From: Bartonella sp. B1099
GTDB taxonomy: Bacteria; Pseudomonadota; Alphaproteobacteria; Rhizobiales; Rhizobiaceae
Direction of reading: 5' to 3'
NCBI RefSeq assembly: GCF_944801835.1
Contig: NZ_CALYLN010000003.1
Location: 111,997-175,996 of the forward strand
DNA: 64,000 nt
Under the pieces are notes generated by a model that was not told the DNA's origin, did no database searches, and saw only the letters and a program-made list of their open reading frames with translations. Both the position numbers and the translations under genes were made by a program. Below, piece after piece: positions 18,708-28,731 of this stretch (position 1 is the stretch's first letter; every line of letters starts with the position of its first letter).

Positions 18708-19304
18708 TTAAGCTTCTTGATGAGAACTGTTGATAGCGTTGTTATTAATTTCTTCTACCAACAATTCTTCCTGATTTTCTTCTAATATTTCTTCTTGAAT
18801 ATCATATATTTCTTCAGAAGAAGTAAGCGTTTCACCTTCTGCTTGGCGTTGTGCTTCACTGGTAGAGCGTGCAACGTTAATAACCACAGAAATTTGAACT
18901 TCAGGATGGAGGCTAAGAGTAATCGTATGAAGACCGATCATTTTTATTGGATGATTAAGTTCAATTTGATTTCGCCCAATAGAGAATCCTTCACTTGTTA
19001 TGATTTCAGCAATATCACGCGTTGACACAGATCCATAAAGTTGTCCTGTTTCACCAGCAGAACGAACAGCAATAAATGATTGACCATCAAGTTTTTCAGC
19101 AATTTTTTGCGCTTCGCTTTTGCGTTCAAGATTACGTGCTTCAAGTTGCGCGCGTTGGATCTCAAAATGTTTTTTATTCGCTTCATTTGCGCGTAAAGCT
19201 TTACCTTGAGGCAAAAGAAAATTACGTGCATAACCATCTTTCACTGAGACAATATCACCCATCTGACCAAGACGAGGAATGCGCTCAAGTAGAATAATAT
19301 CCAT
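18708..19304 (-). CDS. rplI: 50S ribosomal protein bL9
   Basis: bL9 binds 23S rRNA near the L1 stalk and helps maintain reading frame. The N-terminal domain begins [32 protein letters not shown], with the family signature, and is followed by the long connecting helix and the C-terminal domain. At 198 residues it exceeds the E. coli protein (149) by an acidic tail rich in Glu, common in Rhizobiales. It is the last gene of the rpsF operon. Confidence 0.96.
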   Translation of the reverse strand: MDIILLERIPRLGQMGDIVSVKDGYARNFLLPQGKALRANEANKKHFEIQRAQLEARNLERKSEAQKIAEKLDGQSFIAVRSAGETGQLYGSVSTRDIAEIITSEGFSIGRNQIELNHPIKMIGLHTITLSLHPEVQISVVINVARSTSEAQRQAEGETLTSSEEIYDIQEEILEENQEELLVEEINNNAINSSHQEA

Positions 19305-19329
19305 AGTTTTTCCTTTCGAACAAATAAAT

Positions 19330-20310
19330 TTAGGGAAGTTTTTTGTGTGATTGAAAGTTATATTGAATAGCAGCCCAAATGCCCATCAAAAGCATCATGA
19401 AAGAAATAGGTGGGAAAAAAACAACAGTTAAAATAGCAATATAAACAAAAGAAAGTATAATAACCCGACCGTTGACTCCTTTTGTAATATTATGAAGATA
19501 GGCTAGACCACTAATTGATATGATGACAGTATAAGCAGAGCTAAAAATGCGCGTCCCTAAATTAATAGAATCACTCAATTCAGCCATTGAGGCGATGGAA
19601 ACAGCGATGAAAATAATAATTCCAGAAATTGGAAGGCGAAGAGTTTTGCTCCAATCATCTCGAGGTCTTTTCAGCCACTTCATATATTGGGCTGTTATCA
19701 TTGAAAAATAAAGATTACCAATGAGAAAAATCAAACTATAAACTGCCAGAGCGATTGCTGCTAAAGTTGCGGCATGTGCCATTAAAAATTCACTAACATT
19801 CAGTATATTAGCTTCTTTTAATGACTGCACTTGTTGTAAAGCTTGTATGATGTTTTCAATGATTTTTTTTGCAATGAGAGGAGTGTCTGGACGATTTTTT
19901 ATATAAAGTCCAATGCAGGTAACTATAAGAGCAATAAAGTTGGTTAAATGAAAAATAACGGATGATAATGGATACCATATCAATGCGTTTTCTTTTTGCG
20001 CTGGTCGTGCCAATCCGAGAAGCCAAGAGGCATAAACAGCAGGAAGAAAAGATAATAGCATAAGCCCAAGAGCAATATAAATATCCGTGGCTATGACAAG
20101 AATAACAGTCGCACTGATTAAGGCAACGAAGCTGGCAAATGTTCCTTGACCGAACGCAACAATAAAAATTGGCAATGAAAGAAAGCAGCCAAGAAGAAGA
20201 GAAAAAGAGGGAGCGATATTGGCAACACTGATGATAGCCATTCCTATCACAACAGTGAACAATCCGGCCAAAACGCCAGTTAATATCTCATAAGTGCGAT
20301 TTTTTTTCAT
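19330..20310 (-). CDS. DUF2232 membrane protein
   Basis: This 326-residue integral membrane protein has about eight hydrophobic segments and no catalytic motif that I recognise. Its position between rpsR and rplI is the standard place of the DUF2232 family in Rhizobiales, and its N-terminal run ([21 protein letters not shown]) and the later LWYP-like segment agree. The family is distantly related to energy-coupling-factor S components by fold prediction, but no function is established. It is 25 bases upstream of rplI and 153 bases after rpsR. Confidence 0.82.
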   Translation of the reverse strand: MKKNRTYEILTGVLAGLFTVVIGMAIISVANIAPSFSLLLGCFLSLPIFIVAFGQGTFASFVALISATVILVIATDIYIALGLMLLSFLPAVYASWLLGLARPAQKENALIWYPLSSVIFHLTNFIALIVTCIGLYIKNRPDTPLIAKKIIENIIQALQQVQSLKEANILNVSEFLMAHAATLAAIALAVYSLIFLIGNLYFSMITAQYMKWLKRPRDDWSKTLRLPISGIIIFIAVSIASMAELSDSINLGTRIFSSAYTVIISISGLAYLHNITKGVNGRVIILSFVYIAILTVVFFPPISFMMLLMGIWAAIQYNFQSHKKLP

Positions 20311-20463
20311 TTATTGCTGTCCTGCTTTCTGCAGTTAGAGGCATATCAATACCCCAACTTCTATATTTAATAGCTTAACATAGGCTTCAATAAGCTATTT
20401 TTCTAAACCATACAATCAAAGGCAACTGGAGAGTTCCTCCAATTGCTTAAGTGTCTTGATCAT

Positions 20464-20715
20464 TTATTTTACAACGTATGGAAGTAAGCCTAAAAAGCGA
20501 GCGCGTTTGATAGCATTAGCTAATTCACGCTGTTTTTTCTGACTAACAGCCGTAATACGTGAAGGAACAATTTTTCCACGTTCAGAAATATAACGTTGTA
20601 ACAATTTGATATCTTTATAATCAATTTTAGGCGCATTAGCTCCTGAAAAAGGACATGTTTTACGACGACGATGAAAAGGGCGACGTGCAGAGTTTTGATT
20701 CGTATCAGTCATCAT
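20464..20715 (-). CDS. rpsR: 30S ribosomal protein bS18
   Basis: bS18 binds with bS6 to 16S rRNA at the platform. The core [32 protein letters not shown] sequence is unmistakable, with a basic N-terminus containing a CPFSG segment. The length of 83 is normal. Two adjacent ATGs (20715 and 20712) are possible starts, and the first overlaps the rpsF stop by four bases, so translation is coupled. This matches the need for equal amounts of S6 and S18. Confidence 0.97.
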   Translation of the reverse strand: MMTDTNQNSARRPFHRRRKTCPFSGANAPKIDYKDIKLLQRYISERGKIVPSRITAVSQKKQRELANAIKRARFLGLLPYVVK

Positions 20716-21119
20716 TCTACCTCTTCCATAGCATTCTCACGTTGACGACGTGGGGAACGAGAGCGCTCTTCATCCTGACCAGGGTGCGTATTGCGATCAA
20801 GGTGTGAAAGCATCGCAGATTTTTCTTTTTCGTGTTTTTCTACACGAATGGTCATATAGCGCAAAATATCTTCATTGATTCGCATCTGACGCTCCATTTC
20901 AGCAATTGCTGCAGCGGGTGCATCAATATTGACCAAGACATAATAAGCCTTACGGTTTTTACGAATACGATAAGCAAGAGGACGAAGTCCCCAATTTTCT
21001 ACACGCCCAACCTTTCCACCGTACGTTTCAATGACACCTTTGTAAAGGCTCAAAAGTTCATCAACTTGCTGCGGTGCAATGTCCTGTCGGGCAAGAAACA
21101 TATGTTCATAAAGAGCCAT
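20712..21119 (-). CDS. rpsF: 30S ribosomal protein bS6
   Basis: bS6 forms a dimer with bS18 on the small subunit. The start [13 protein letters not shown] and the motif [20 protein letters not shown] are typical. I chose ATG 21119 (135 residues) because an AAAGG site precedes it by about seven bases and family proteins start there; an in-frame codon at 21137 would add MKKGKT. The C-terminal tail is charged and rich in Arg and Ser ([13 protein letters not shown]), as in related alphaproteobacteria. It is the first gene of a leftward ribosomal operon. Confidence 0.96.
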   Translation of the reverse strand: MALYEHMFLARQDIAPQQVDELLSLYKGVIETYGGKVGRVENWGLRPLAYRIRKNRKAYYVLVNIDAPAAAIAEMERQMRINEDILRYMTIRVEKHEKEKSAMLSHLDRNTHPGQDEERSRSPRRQRENAMEEVE

Positions 21120-21465
21120 TGTTTTGCCTTTCTTCAATTAAATCTCACCGGTTTTAGCGCAAAGCCTCTGCGACTTGTCTTTTTGGAAAACCCCAAAGAA
21201 GAAAGGACGCGTTTACAATTTGAGACATCTCAGAGCGGAGACACGGGAGGCCGGAAACATTGTATTTCCTACTGATATTTTACAGCCCTCCGTTCAACCT
21301 CCAGCTAAATGCCGGCAACGAACATTTCATATCTACAGGTTATCCTTTAAAATAGCAAGCTTATACACATAAAAAAATGGATTTATTAAATCTTGATATA
21401 TTTTCAGTATATTTCCTCCTTCTATAAAGAGATAGTGCTGTAACATACAGATAAAGGAGAGAAAA
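21120..21465. other. Divergent promoter and leader region, rpsF / PAP2 gene
   Basis: This is 346 bases between divergent genes. The rpsF side (21120-21300) is GC-richer than the rest and contains small self-complementary pieces such as GAGACATCTC near 21217. It may hold the S6-S18 autoregulatory leader, but I could not build a convincing structure. AAAGGAG at 21450-21456 is the ribosome site for the PAP2 gene. Confidence 0.4.
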
Positions 21466-22053
21466 ATGGACTTTTTAAACCAGATTGATGTTACGCTCTT
21501 TAAGATGTTTGTCGGCAACCATCAGTCTTGGTCAATTTTAGTTTTGTTGAGTATTTTTTGTGCAAAGTTTTTAATTTACATTATACCTCTTCATCTTTGT
21601 ATGCTGTGGTTTTGTGGTGGGGAAAGGGAACGATGTGTTGTGCTAAGCATTTGCGTGAGCATTTGTACGGCTCTTTTTATAGGTTATCTTATTTCTCTCA
21701 TTTATTTTCATCCACGTCCATTCGTTGTAGGGTTGACGACACCGCTGATTAAACATCGTGCAACAGCTTCTTTCCCTAGTAATCATGCCTTGACCATTGC
21801 AGCTTATACAGCAAGCTTTTATTTTTACCGATACAAAGGTACTTTTAAATTTGCTATGGTGTTTTTATGCTTGATCTGTTGGGCACGCATCTTTGTGGGG
21901 GTACATTATCCCTTTGATATTTTAGCAGGTACAATCTTAGGAAGTCTCATAAGTTTGGGAATTATTCAGTTTATAGCTCCATATTTTCCTAAGTTTTTAT
22001 ATCAAATTCCACCCTTAAGATATAATTTGAAGAGAGATATTCGTTCTAAATAA
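21466..22053 (+). CDS. PAP2-family phosphatase (BcrC-like undecaprenyl pyrophosphate phosphatase)
   Basis: This 195-residue membrane phosphatase carries the three PAP2 signature pieces: HPRPF (motif 1 end), FPSNHA (motif 2) and RIFVGVHYPFDILAG (motif 3, catalytic His). Hydrophobic segments flank them, and the active site would face the periplasm. Short bacterial members of this kind (BcrC/YbjG) dephosphorylate undecaprenyl pyrophosphate to recycle the carrier lipid for peptidoglycan; lipid A phosphatases are an alternative. A strong GGAG precedes the ATG. It stands alone between rpsF and fabD. Confidence 0.85.
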   Translation: MDFLNQIDVTLFKMFVGNHQSWSILVLLSIFCAKFLIYIIPLHLCMLWFCGGERERCVVLSICVSICTALFIGYLISLIYFHPRPFVVGLTTPLIKHRATASFPSNHALTIAAYTASFYFYRYKGTFKFAMVFLCLICWARIFVGVHYPFDILAGTILGSLISLGIIQFIAPYFPKFLYQIPPLRYNLKRDIRSK

Positions 22054-22131
22054 AGCACTTTATCTTGACTTTTTGTGGATGAATAAGGTCAAAAGAAAAT
22101 AAGTTAATGGCACAATTTTAGGAGTCGATGA

Positions 22132-23076
22132 ATGGGTGCATCTTTTATTTTTCCAGGGCAAGGGAGTCAACTCGTGGGGATGGGGAAGGCGCTTGCAGAG
22201 CAATTTTGTGCGGCGCGAATGGTTTTTGAGGAAGTTGATGATGCTTTGGGTGAGAAATTATCAGAGATCATTTTTGAAGGACCAGCAGATATTTTAACGT
22301 TAACAGCTAATGCACAACCAGCATTAATGGCTGTATCCATGGCTATCATTCGTGTGATGGAACAATTAGGGCTTCGTATAGAAGAAAAGGTAAAGTTTGT
22401 TGCCGGTCATTCTTTAGGCGAATATTCAGCTCTTTGTGCTGCTGGTACATTCAGTCTTACAGATACGGCAAGGCTTTTGCGCATTCGTGGTAATGCCATG
22501 CAGGCTGCTGTTCCAGTTGGTGAAGGCGCTATGGCAGCACTTATCGGTTTGGAAGAGCACGTTGTGGAAGAAATTTGTGAAACTGTTTCTGGAGAAGGAC
22601 TATGCCAGATTGCCAATGATAATGGTGGTGGGCAAATTGTTATTTCAGGTGAAGCAAAAGCCGTTGAAACAGCGGTAGAGATTGCATCAACAAAAGGTGC
22701 AAAACGTGCGCTTCTTCTTCCTGTTTCTGCACCTTTTCATTCGTCTTTAATGCAGTCTGCTGCGGATACCATGAAGAAAGCACTTTTGACTGTTAACAAA
22801 GTGGCTCCTATTATTCCTTTGATTGCCAATGTTTCTGTTGCACCAGAAAGTGATCCTGAACGTATTGCTACTCTTCTTGTCCAACAAGTAACAGGCAGGG
22901 TGCGGTGGCGTGAAACAATAGAATGGATCAGTTCTCATGGGGTTGATACGCTTTTTGAAGTTGGTTCTGGAAAAGTATTAACAGGTTTAACGCGTCGTAT
23001 TAACAAGGATATAAAGGGGATAACAATTGGAACAGTTGATGAAATAGAATCAGCGCTAGGAATGCTTGGCGTTTAA
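22132..23076 (+). CDS. fabD: Malonyl-CoA--ACP transacylase
   Basis: FabD moves malonyl from CoA to acyl carrier protein, starting fatty-acid elongation. The N-terminal FPGQGSQ motif, the nucleophile Ser94 in GHSLGEYSA, and His203 in APFHSSLM are present. The 314-residue length is normal. An AGGAG site lies just before the ATG. It begins the cluster fabD-fabG-acpP-fabF-mltG, the usual order in Rhizobiales. Confidence 0.97.
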   Translation: MGASFIFPGQGSQLVGMGKALAEQFCAARMVFEEVDDALGEKLSEIIFEGPADILTLTANAQPALMAVSMAIIRVMEQLGLRIEEKVKFVAGHSLGEYSALCAAGTFSLTDTARLLRIRGNAMQAAVPVGEGAMAALIGLEEHVVEEICETVSGEGLCQIANDNGGGQIVISGEAKAVETAVEIASTKGAKRALLLPVSAPFHSSLMQSAADTMKKALLTVNKVAPIIPLIANVSVAPESDPERIATLLVQQVTGRVRWRETIEWISSHGVDTLFEVGSGKVLTGLTRRINKDIKGITIGTVDEIESALGMLGV

Positions 23077-23097
23077 TCTATGAAGGAGTTTAAAAAA

Positions 23098-23835
23098 ATG
23101 TTTAGATTAACAGGACGTAAAGCTCTTGTAACAGGGGCATCAGGAGGAATTGGTGAGGCAATAGCACGTTGTTTCCATGCAAGGGGAGCCATTGTTGGAC
23201 TTCATGGAACACGTGAAGACAAGCTTAAAGAATTGGCAGCAGAATTAGGACAGAATGTTTTTGTGTTCCCTGCTAATCTTTCTGAACGTCAGTCGATTAA
23301 ACAATTGGCTGAAGTTACAGAAAAAGAAATGGAGGGCGTTGATATTTTGGTTAACAATGCGGGAATCACTCGGGATGGTCTTTTTGTGCGTATGCAAGAT
23401 AAAGACTGGGATGATGTCTTAGAGGTTAACCTAACAGCTGCTTCTCTTTTGACACGTGAATTAATACATTCTATGATGCGTCGTCGTTATGGAAGGATTA
23501 TTAATATTACATCTGTTGTTGGTGTTGTTGGAAATCCTGGACAAACGAATTATTGTGCTGCAAAAGCAGGCTTGATAGGTTTTTCTAAAGCATTGGCACA
23601 AGAAATTGCGTCACGAAACATTACGGTCAATTGTATTGCTCCAGGATTTATTAAATCTGCCATGACAGATAAGCTTAATGAAAAGCAAAAAGAAGCCATT
23701 ATGGCTGCGATTCCAATGAAGCGTATGGGGAGCGGGCAAGAAATAGCCACAGCTGCTGTTTATCTAGCGAGTGATGAAGCAGCCTACATGACAGGTCAAA
23801 CACTGCATATTAATGGTGGAATGGCAATGATTTAA
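23098..23835 (+). CDS. fabG: 3-oxoacyl-ACP reductase
   Basis: FabG reduces beta-ketoacyl-ACP with NADPH. TGASGGIG lies near the N-terminus, NNAG in the middle, and the catalytic triad is Ser139, Tyr152 and Lys156 counted from the chosen start. The in-frame ATG at 23080 is immediately followed by AAGGAG, which is correctly spaced for ATG 23098 (MFRLTGRKALV). The latter is therefore the better start and gives 245 residues, the usual length. It follows fabD by 21 bases. Confidence 0.96.
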   Translation: MFRLTGRKALVTGASGGIGEAIARCFHARGAIVGLHGTREDKLKELAAELGQNVFVFPANLSERQSIKQLAEVTEKEMEGVDILVNNAGITRDGLFVRMQDKDWDDVLEVNLTAASLLTRELIHSMMRRRYGRIINITSVVGVVGNPGQTNYCAAKAGLIGFSKALAQEIASRNITVNCIAPGFIKSAMTDKLNEKQKEAIMAAIPMKRMGSGQEIATAAVYLASDEAAYMTGQTLHINGGMAMI

Positions 23836-24098
23836 GTATTTTCTTGTATTCCACATTGATTTATAAGCTGTATTATTTTAGATAGTAACGATTGAAATGG
23901 AAAGATGCACTTATTTCTTTAACATGGTCGTTGATCAATTGATGTCGGAATGTCAGATTGGTTCATTTTGTAGGGGATATCCACAGGATGTTTTAGATCA
24001 TTGCTAAAATCTTTTAAAGGAATGCATCTATTGCTTGATTAGATGAGCCGATATAGTTAACCAAATTATTAGGAAAATATAAATTCGAGGATTTCAAC

Positions 24099-24335
24099 AT
24101 GAGTGATACAGTAGAGCGCGTTAAGAAAATTATAGTGGAACATCTTGGGGTTAATGCTGATAAAGTCGTAGAAAATGCGAGCTTTATTGATGATCTAGGG
24201 GCTGATAGCCTTGATACGGTTGAGCTCGTTATGGCTTTTGAAGAAGAATTTGGTGTAGAAATTCCAGATGAAGCTGCTGAAACGATTTTCACAGTTGGTG
24301 ATGCCGTCAAGTTCATTGATAAAGCTTCTGCATGA
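24099..24335 (+). CDS. acpP: Acyl carrier protein
   Basis: ACP carries growing acyl chains on a phosphopantetheine arm. The attachment serine is Ser37 in [15 protein letters not shown]. At 78 residues and with a strongly acidic composition it is typical. It lies 263 bases after fabG, a gap that may contain a separate promoter, since ACP is needed in large amounts. A hairpin follows it before fabF. Confidence 0.98.
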   Translation: MSDTVERVKKIIVEHLGVNADKVVENASFIDDLGADSLDTVELVMAFEEEFGVEIPDEAAETIFTVGDAVKFIDKASA

Positions 24336-24345
24336 TGATTTAAAG

Positions 24346-24369
24346 GGCAAAGGCATTATTGCTTTTGCC
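24346..24369 (+). terminator. Hairpin between acpP and fabF
   Basis: GGCAAAGGCA (24346-24355) pairs with TGCTTTTGCC (24360-24369) over ten positions with one wobble pair and a four-base loop. The following TGTATTCTTCGGAGTTTTTTT is T-rich but not a tight run. It may be a partial terminator or a 3' stabiliser that raises acpP output over fabF. Confidence 0.55.
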
Positions 24370-24436
24370 TGTATTCTTCGGAGTTTTTTTGAAAAGAGAG
24401 CTTTGAGAGCTAAAGTTTAGTTCAAGGTTAGAAGTT

Positions 24437-25699
24437 ATGAGACGTGTTGTTGTTACTGGTTTAGGATTGGTATCTCCACTGGCTGGTAATATTGAATATA
24501 GTTGGAAACGACTTCTTGAAGGGAGAAGTGGTGTTCGGCGTATTACTGAATTTGATGTGTCCGATTTACCCTGCCAGATTGCAGCGCGTATCCCCTTAGG
24601 TGATGGAACAGAGGGGACCTATAATGCTGATTTATATATGGAACCTAAAGAGCAACGGAAGGTTGATGCATTTATTGTTTATGCAATGGCTGCTGCTAAC
24701 CAAGCGCTTACAGATGCTGAATGGTTTCCTAAGAGTGATGAAGATCAGATTTGTACAGGGGTATTAATTGGTTCGGGGATTGGAGGGATTGAGGGCATTG
24801 TTGAAGCTGGTTATACGCTTCGTGATAAAGGTCCGCGCCGTGTTTCTCCTTTTTTTATTCCGGGTCGTTTGATTAATCTTGCTTCTGGTTATGTGTCTAT
24901 TCAATATGGTTTACGGGGACCTAATCATTCGGTTGTGACAGCTTGTTCGACAGGGGCTCATGCGATCGGTGATGCGGCACGTTTGATTATGTTTGGTGAT
25001 GCAGATGTCATGGTGGCAGGGGGAACGGAATCTCCGATAAATCGTATATCTCTTGCGGGCTTTTCTGCTTGTAGAGCTCTTTCTACTTGTCGCAATGATG
25101 ATCCTGAACGGGCCTCACGTCCGTATGATGCTGATCGTGATGGTTTTGTAATGGGGGAGGGAGCGGCGATTGTTGTTTTAGAAGAGCTAGAACATGCTAA
25201 AAGGCGAGGAGCGCGTATTTATGCTGAAGTTATCGGCTATGGTTTATCGGGTGACGCTTACCACATTACAGCGCCTTCAGAAAGTGGTGAAGGGGCTCAG
25301 CGGAGTATGATGGCCGCTCTTAAGCGAGCACAAGTGAATGTGAGTGAACTTGATTATATTAACGCTCATGGGACATCAACAATGGCTGATTCCATAGAGC
25401 TAGCAGCTGTTGAACGTGTTTTAGGACATTATGCACCACAAGTTTCTATGTCATCAACAAAATCTTCTATCGGGCATTTACTTGGTGCAGCTGGTGCTGC
25501 TGAGGCTATTTTTTGTGTTTTAGCTATACGAGATAATATAGCGCCAGCGACACTTAATCTTGACAATCCATCGATTGAAACAAAAATCGATCTTGTCCCG
25601 CATAAACCACGTGAACGAAAGATTGATACGATTCTTTCTAATTCTTTTGGATTTGGTGGGACAAATGCATCATTGGTGATGCGACGTTTTAGGGGATAA
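24437..25699 (+). CDS. fabF: 3-oxoacyl-ACP synthase II
   Basis: FabF condenses malonyl-ACP with acyl-ACP. The catalytic triad is visible: Cys170 in TACSTGAHAIGDA, His311 in NAHGTST, and His347 in SIGHLLGAAGAAE. A C-terminal GFGGTNAS loop follows. The 420-residue length is normal. It follows acpP by about 100 bases with a hairpin between them and precedes mltG. Confidence 0.97.
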   Translation: MRRVVVTGLGLVSPLAGNIEYSWKRLLEGRSGVRRITEFDVSDLPCQIAARIPLGDGTEGTYNADLYMEPKEQRKVDAFIVYAMAAANQALTDAEWFPKSDEDQICTGVLIGSGIGGIEGIVEAGYTLRDKGPRRVSPFFIPGRLINLASGYVSIQYGLRGPNHSVVTACSTGAHAIGDAARLIMFGDADVMVAGGTESPINRISLAGFSACRALSTCRNDDPERASRPYDADRDGFVMGEGAAIVVLEELEHAKRRGARIYAEVIGYGLSGDAYHITAPSESGEGAQRSMMAALKRAQVNVSELDYINAHGTSTMADSIELAAVERVLGHYAPQVSMSSTKSSIGHLLGAAGAAEAIFCVLAIRDNIAPATLNLDNPSIETKIDLVPHKPRERKIDTILSNSFGFGGTNASLVMRRFRG

Positions 25700-25873
25700 T
25701 AAGTATTTTTATTTAATTTCTGCTTTTGAATTTTCACCTTTATCATAAGGTGTACGAGAAGTTACAATATTGTCCTTAATCGCTATTGAGGGGTTATGTC
25801 CAGTGTGAAAAATCGAACATCATTAAAGGGCATGAACGATTCCTCTTCGAATCATTGAGCAAATAGTTGTGGC

Positions 25874-26905
25874 ATGTTAACACATAAAAAACAAAAGAAA
25901 TCGTCTACCGTCCGTAATCCTTTGGTTATTCTTGGTCATTTTTTTCTCATGCTGATTGTGTTTATTCTTTTCGGCATAAGTATTCCTCTTTATATTGGAA
26001 AAAGTATTTTTGAAGAAAAGGGAAAAATTGAGGAAGAACAAGTTCTTCTTATCCATCCGGGAACAGGAATTCGTGAAATTGCTTCATTGCTAGAAAAACG
26101 TGGTTTCATTCGATCATCAGATATTTTTGTTTATGGGGTTGGTTATCATAAAAACACAAGTCACCTAAAGGCTGGTGAATATTTAATTCCAGCCCATGCT
26201 TCAATGCACGATATTATGGATATTCTTGTGAAAGGAAAATCCATTGAATATACATTTACAGTACCAGAAGGTTTAACGGTTCAGCAAGTTTTCGATCGAT
26301 TAGCAGCAAATGAAATTTTGATTGGGGACCTTCCAAAAGTTTTGCCTCCAGAGGGTTATTTGATGACGGATACTGTCCGCTTTATTCGGGGGACAACGCG
26401 TCAAGAAATTATAAACAGATTGCGCGAAGGACAGAAAAAATTAATTCATGCGATATGGGCTACGCGTTCTCCTGATTTACCTATTAAATCAATTGATGAG
26501 TTTGTCATATTGGCTTCAATTGTTGAGAAAGAAACCGGAGTTGCAGCAGAGAGACCAATGGTTGCTGCGGTATTTTATAACCGCCTTGCAAAGCACATGC
26601 GTCTTCAATCGGATCCAACGGTCATTTATGGTCTCTTTGGAGGAAAAGGAAAGCCATCGGGTCGTGCAATTTACCGTTCAGATCTTGAGAAGGAAACACT
26701 ATATAATACTTATAAAATTAATGGTTTGCCTCCAACCGCTATTGCAAATCCAGGTCGCGATTCATTGAAGGCGGTGGCACATCCACCAAGCAGTGATGCG
26801 CTTTATTTTGTTGCTGATGGTTCAGGAGGACACGTTTTTTCTAGAACCTTAGAGGAACATAATATGAATGTTCGCAAGTGGCGGGAATTAAAGGCAAGAC
26901 ATTGA
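25874..26905 (+). CDS. mltG: Endolytic transglycosylase MltG (YceG-like)
   Basis: MltG cuts nascent peptidoglycan strands at the inner membrane and sets chain length. A single N-terminal membrane helix (about residues 18-40) is followed by a LysM-like subdomain and the YceG catalytic domain. The catalytic glutamate is Glu218 in ASIVEKETG, and the motif LQSDPTVIYGL is also diagnostic. At 343 residues it is close to the E. coli protein; relatives in this order often have longer C-termini. In related genomes yicC follows; here a 298-base gap leads straight to gmk. Confidence 0.94.
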   Translation: MLTHKKQKKSSTVRNPLVILGHFFLMLIVFILFGISIPLYIGKSIFEEKGKIEEEQVLLIHPGTGIREIASLLEKRGFIRSSDIFVYGVGYHKNTSHLKAGEYLIPAHASMHDIMDILVKGKSIEYTFTVPEGLTVQQVFDRLAANEILIGDLPKVLPPEGYLMTDTVRFIRGTTRQEIINRLREGQKKLIHAIWATRSPDLPIKSIDEFVILASIVEKETGVAAERPMVAAVFYNRLAKHMRLQSDPTVIYGLFGGKGKPSGRAIYRSDLEKETLYNTYKINGLPPTAIANPGRDSLKAVAHPPSSDALYFVADGSGGHVFSRTLEEHNMNVRKWRELKARH

Positions 26906-27203
26906 TTTATAATGATACCACATCTTTTTACATCGTAAATAAGAGCCCAAAATAGAGTAAGATTTTTCTATTTAAACTTTTGATGAGAATGATAAAAAAT
27001 TATTTTCTTGTATGTGACAAGGAGGATTTTTGTATAAATACAAAATATTGAAGAAAAAAAGTAATATATTTCTGATAAATTCTCTCAATGAAAGTGCAAA
27101 ATAGCATGCAGAACTGCTAAAAAACAATTGATTAGAAAAAAGGTTAAGATAATGTATCGTTCAAATTTTGAGGAAAAATTTATGAACAAAGTAGAGTGGT
27201 GTA

Positions 27204-27869
27204 ATGACAGCCTTTGAAAGTGTATTGAATACGCTAAAAACAAATCAACGTCGCGGTTTTTTATTTATTCTCTCTTCACCTTCAGGGGCTGGTAAATCAA
27301 CAATTTCTCGGTTGCTTTTAAAAGATGGACGATTGGAGCTTTCTGTCAGTGTGACCACAAGGAAAAAGCGTCCCAGTGAAGTAGATGGATTCCACTATCA
27401 CTTTATTTCAAAGGAAGAGTTTGAATATAAACGTGATAGAGATGAATTTATTGAATGGGCAGAAGTACATGGGAATTATTATGGCACGCTACGTGAAACT
27501 GTTGAAAATGCATTGAGTTCTGGTCGTGATATGTTATTTGATATTGATTATCAAGGCACCAAGCAGATGCAAAAAAAGATGCCAGGAGATACCATATCCG
27601 TTTTTATTCTTCCACCATCAATGAAAGAGCTTGTTTCGCGTTTACATCGTCGAGCAGAAGATAGTCAAGATATCATCAATTTACGATTGGAAAATGCACG
27701 AACGGAGTTAAAGCATTGGCATTCTTATGATTATATTGTGATTAATGAAGATTTAGATCAGTCTTTATCACTTATTAAATCGATTTATTTAGCTGAAACA
27801 GTGAAACGCGAGAGATGTGCTTTTCTCGGCTCTTTTGTTGATAGACTTATTGCTGAAAAGATTGATTAA
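27204..27869 (+). CDS. gmk: Guanylate kinase
   Basis: Gmk phosphorylates GMP to GDP. The P-loop [10 protein letters not shown] lies at about residues 24-33, and [21 protein letters not shown] is the GMP-binding region. The 221-residue length includes a short N-terminal extension before the P-loop, usual in Rhizobiales. A ribosome site is not obvious upstream of the ATG, where AGTGGTG is the best match. It is convergent with ksgA, 31 bases apart. Confidence 0.97.
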   Translation: MTAFESVLNTLKTNQRRGFLFILSSPSGAGKSTISRLLLKDGRLELSVSVTTRKKRPSEVDGFHYHFISKEEFEYKRDRDEFIEWAEVHGNYYGTLRETVENALSSGRDMLFDIDYQGTKQMQKKMPGDTISVFILPPSMKELVSRLHRRAEDSQDIINLRLENARTELKHWHSYDYIVINEDLDQSLSLIKSIYLAETVKRERCAFLGSFVDRLIAEKID

Positions 27870-27900
27870 TATTTTTATTATTTTGAAAAAGTTATACTTT

Positions 27901-28731
27901 TTAGGTTATCAAATTCGCTAAAGTTATAAATTCAGAAATTGAAAGTGTTTCAGCGCGGCGTGTTTCATCAATTCCTGCTTTTTTAAAAAGCATTTCACCT
28001 CCAAGTGTTTTAAGATTTTGACGAAGCATTTTTCGTCTTTGTCCAAAAGCAGTTTTTGTAACAAAGCTTAGTTTTTGCGCAGAGCAGGCAAGAGGTTGAG
28101 TTCGTGGAATGATATGAACAACGGAAGACGTTACTTTAGGCGCAGGTATGAAGGCTTGAGGAGGTACATCAAAAGCAATTTTAGCTGTAGTCCGCCAGCC
28201 AGTTAAAACACTAAGGCGTCCATAATGAGAAGATTGAGGTTTGGCCGTAATTCGTTTGGCAACTTCACGTTGAAACATCAATGTCATGGATTCATAAAAA
28301 GGAGGCCATGGCTCCACTAATAGCCAATTTAATAAGAGTTGTGTTCCAATGTTATAAGGAAGATTGGCAATAATGCGTGGTTTTTCTGAGATTGTTTCAA
28401 AGAGTTTTGAGAAATCTTGTTCCAGTGCGTCATTACAGATAATTTTTAATTTGTTCGGATAGTGCTTTTCTATTTCTAAGAGAGCTGGTATACAGCGCTC
28501 ATCACGCTCTATTGCTGTTACAATAGCGCCTTTTGCCAACAAGGCGCGTGTGAGACCTCCAGGACCTGGACCAATTTCAAGAACAGGTTTTCCTTCTATA
28601 TTACCTGCTTGACGAGCAATTTTAGAGGTTAAATTAAGGTCAAAAAGGAAATTTTGTCCCAAAGATTTATGCGCTTGCAATCCATATATATCAATGACCT
28701 CACGCAGAGGAGGAAGATTATCTATTGGCAT
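27901..28731 (-). CDS. rsmA: 16S rRNA dimethyladenosine methyltransferase RsmA (KsgA)
   Basis: RsmA dimethylates two adjacent adenines near the 3' end of 16S rRNA, a checkpoint of 30S assembly. The N-terminal LGQNFL motif is at about residues 24-29, the SAM-binding [12 protein letters not shown] follows, and the catalytic NLPY motif sits in [11 protein letters not shown]. The 276-residue length is normal. Its start overlaps the pdxA end by ten bases, so it is the last gene of the lptF operon. Confidence 0.96.
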   Translation of the reverse strand: MPIDNLPPLREVIDIYGLQAHKSLGQNFLFDLNLTSKIARQAGNIEGKPVLEIGPGPGGLTRALLAKGAIVTAIERDERCIPALLEIEKHYPNKLKIICNDALEQDFSKLFETISEKPRIIANLPYNIGTQLLLNWLLVEPWPPFYESMTLMFQREVAKRITAKPQSSHYGRLSVLTGWRTTAKIAFDVPPQAFIPAPKVTSSVVHIIPRTQPLACSAQKLSFVTKTAFGQRRKMLRQNLKTLGGEMLFKKAGIDETRRAETLSISEFITLANLIT

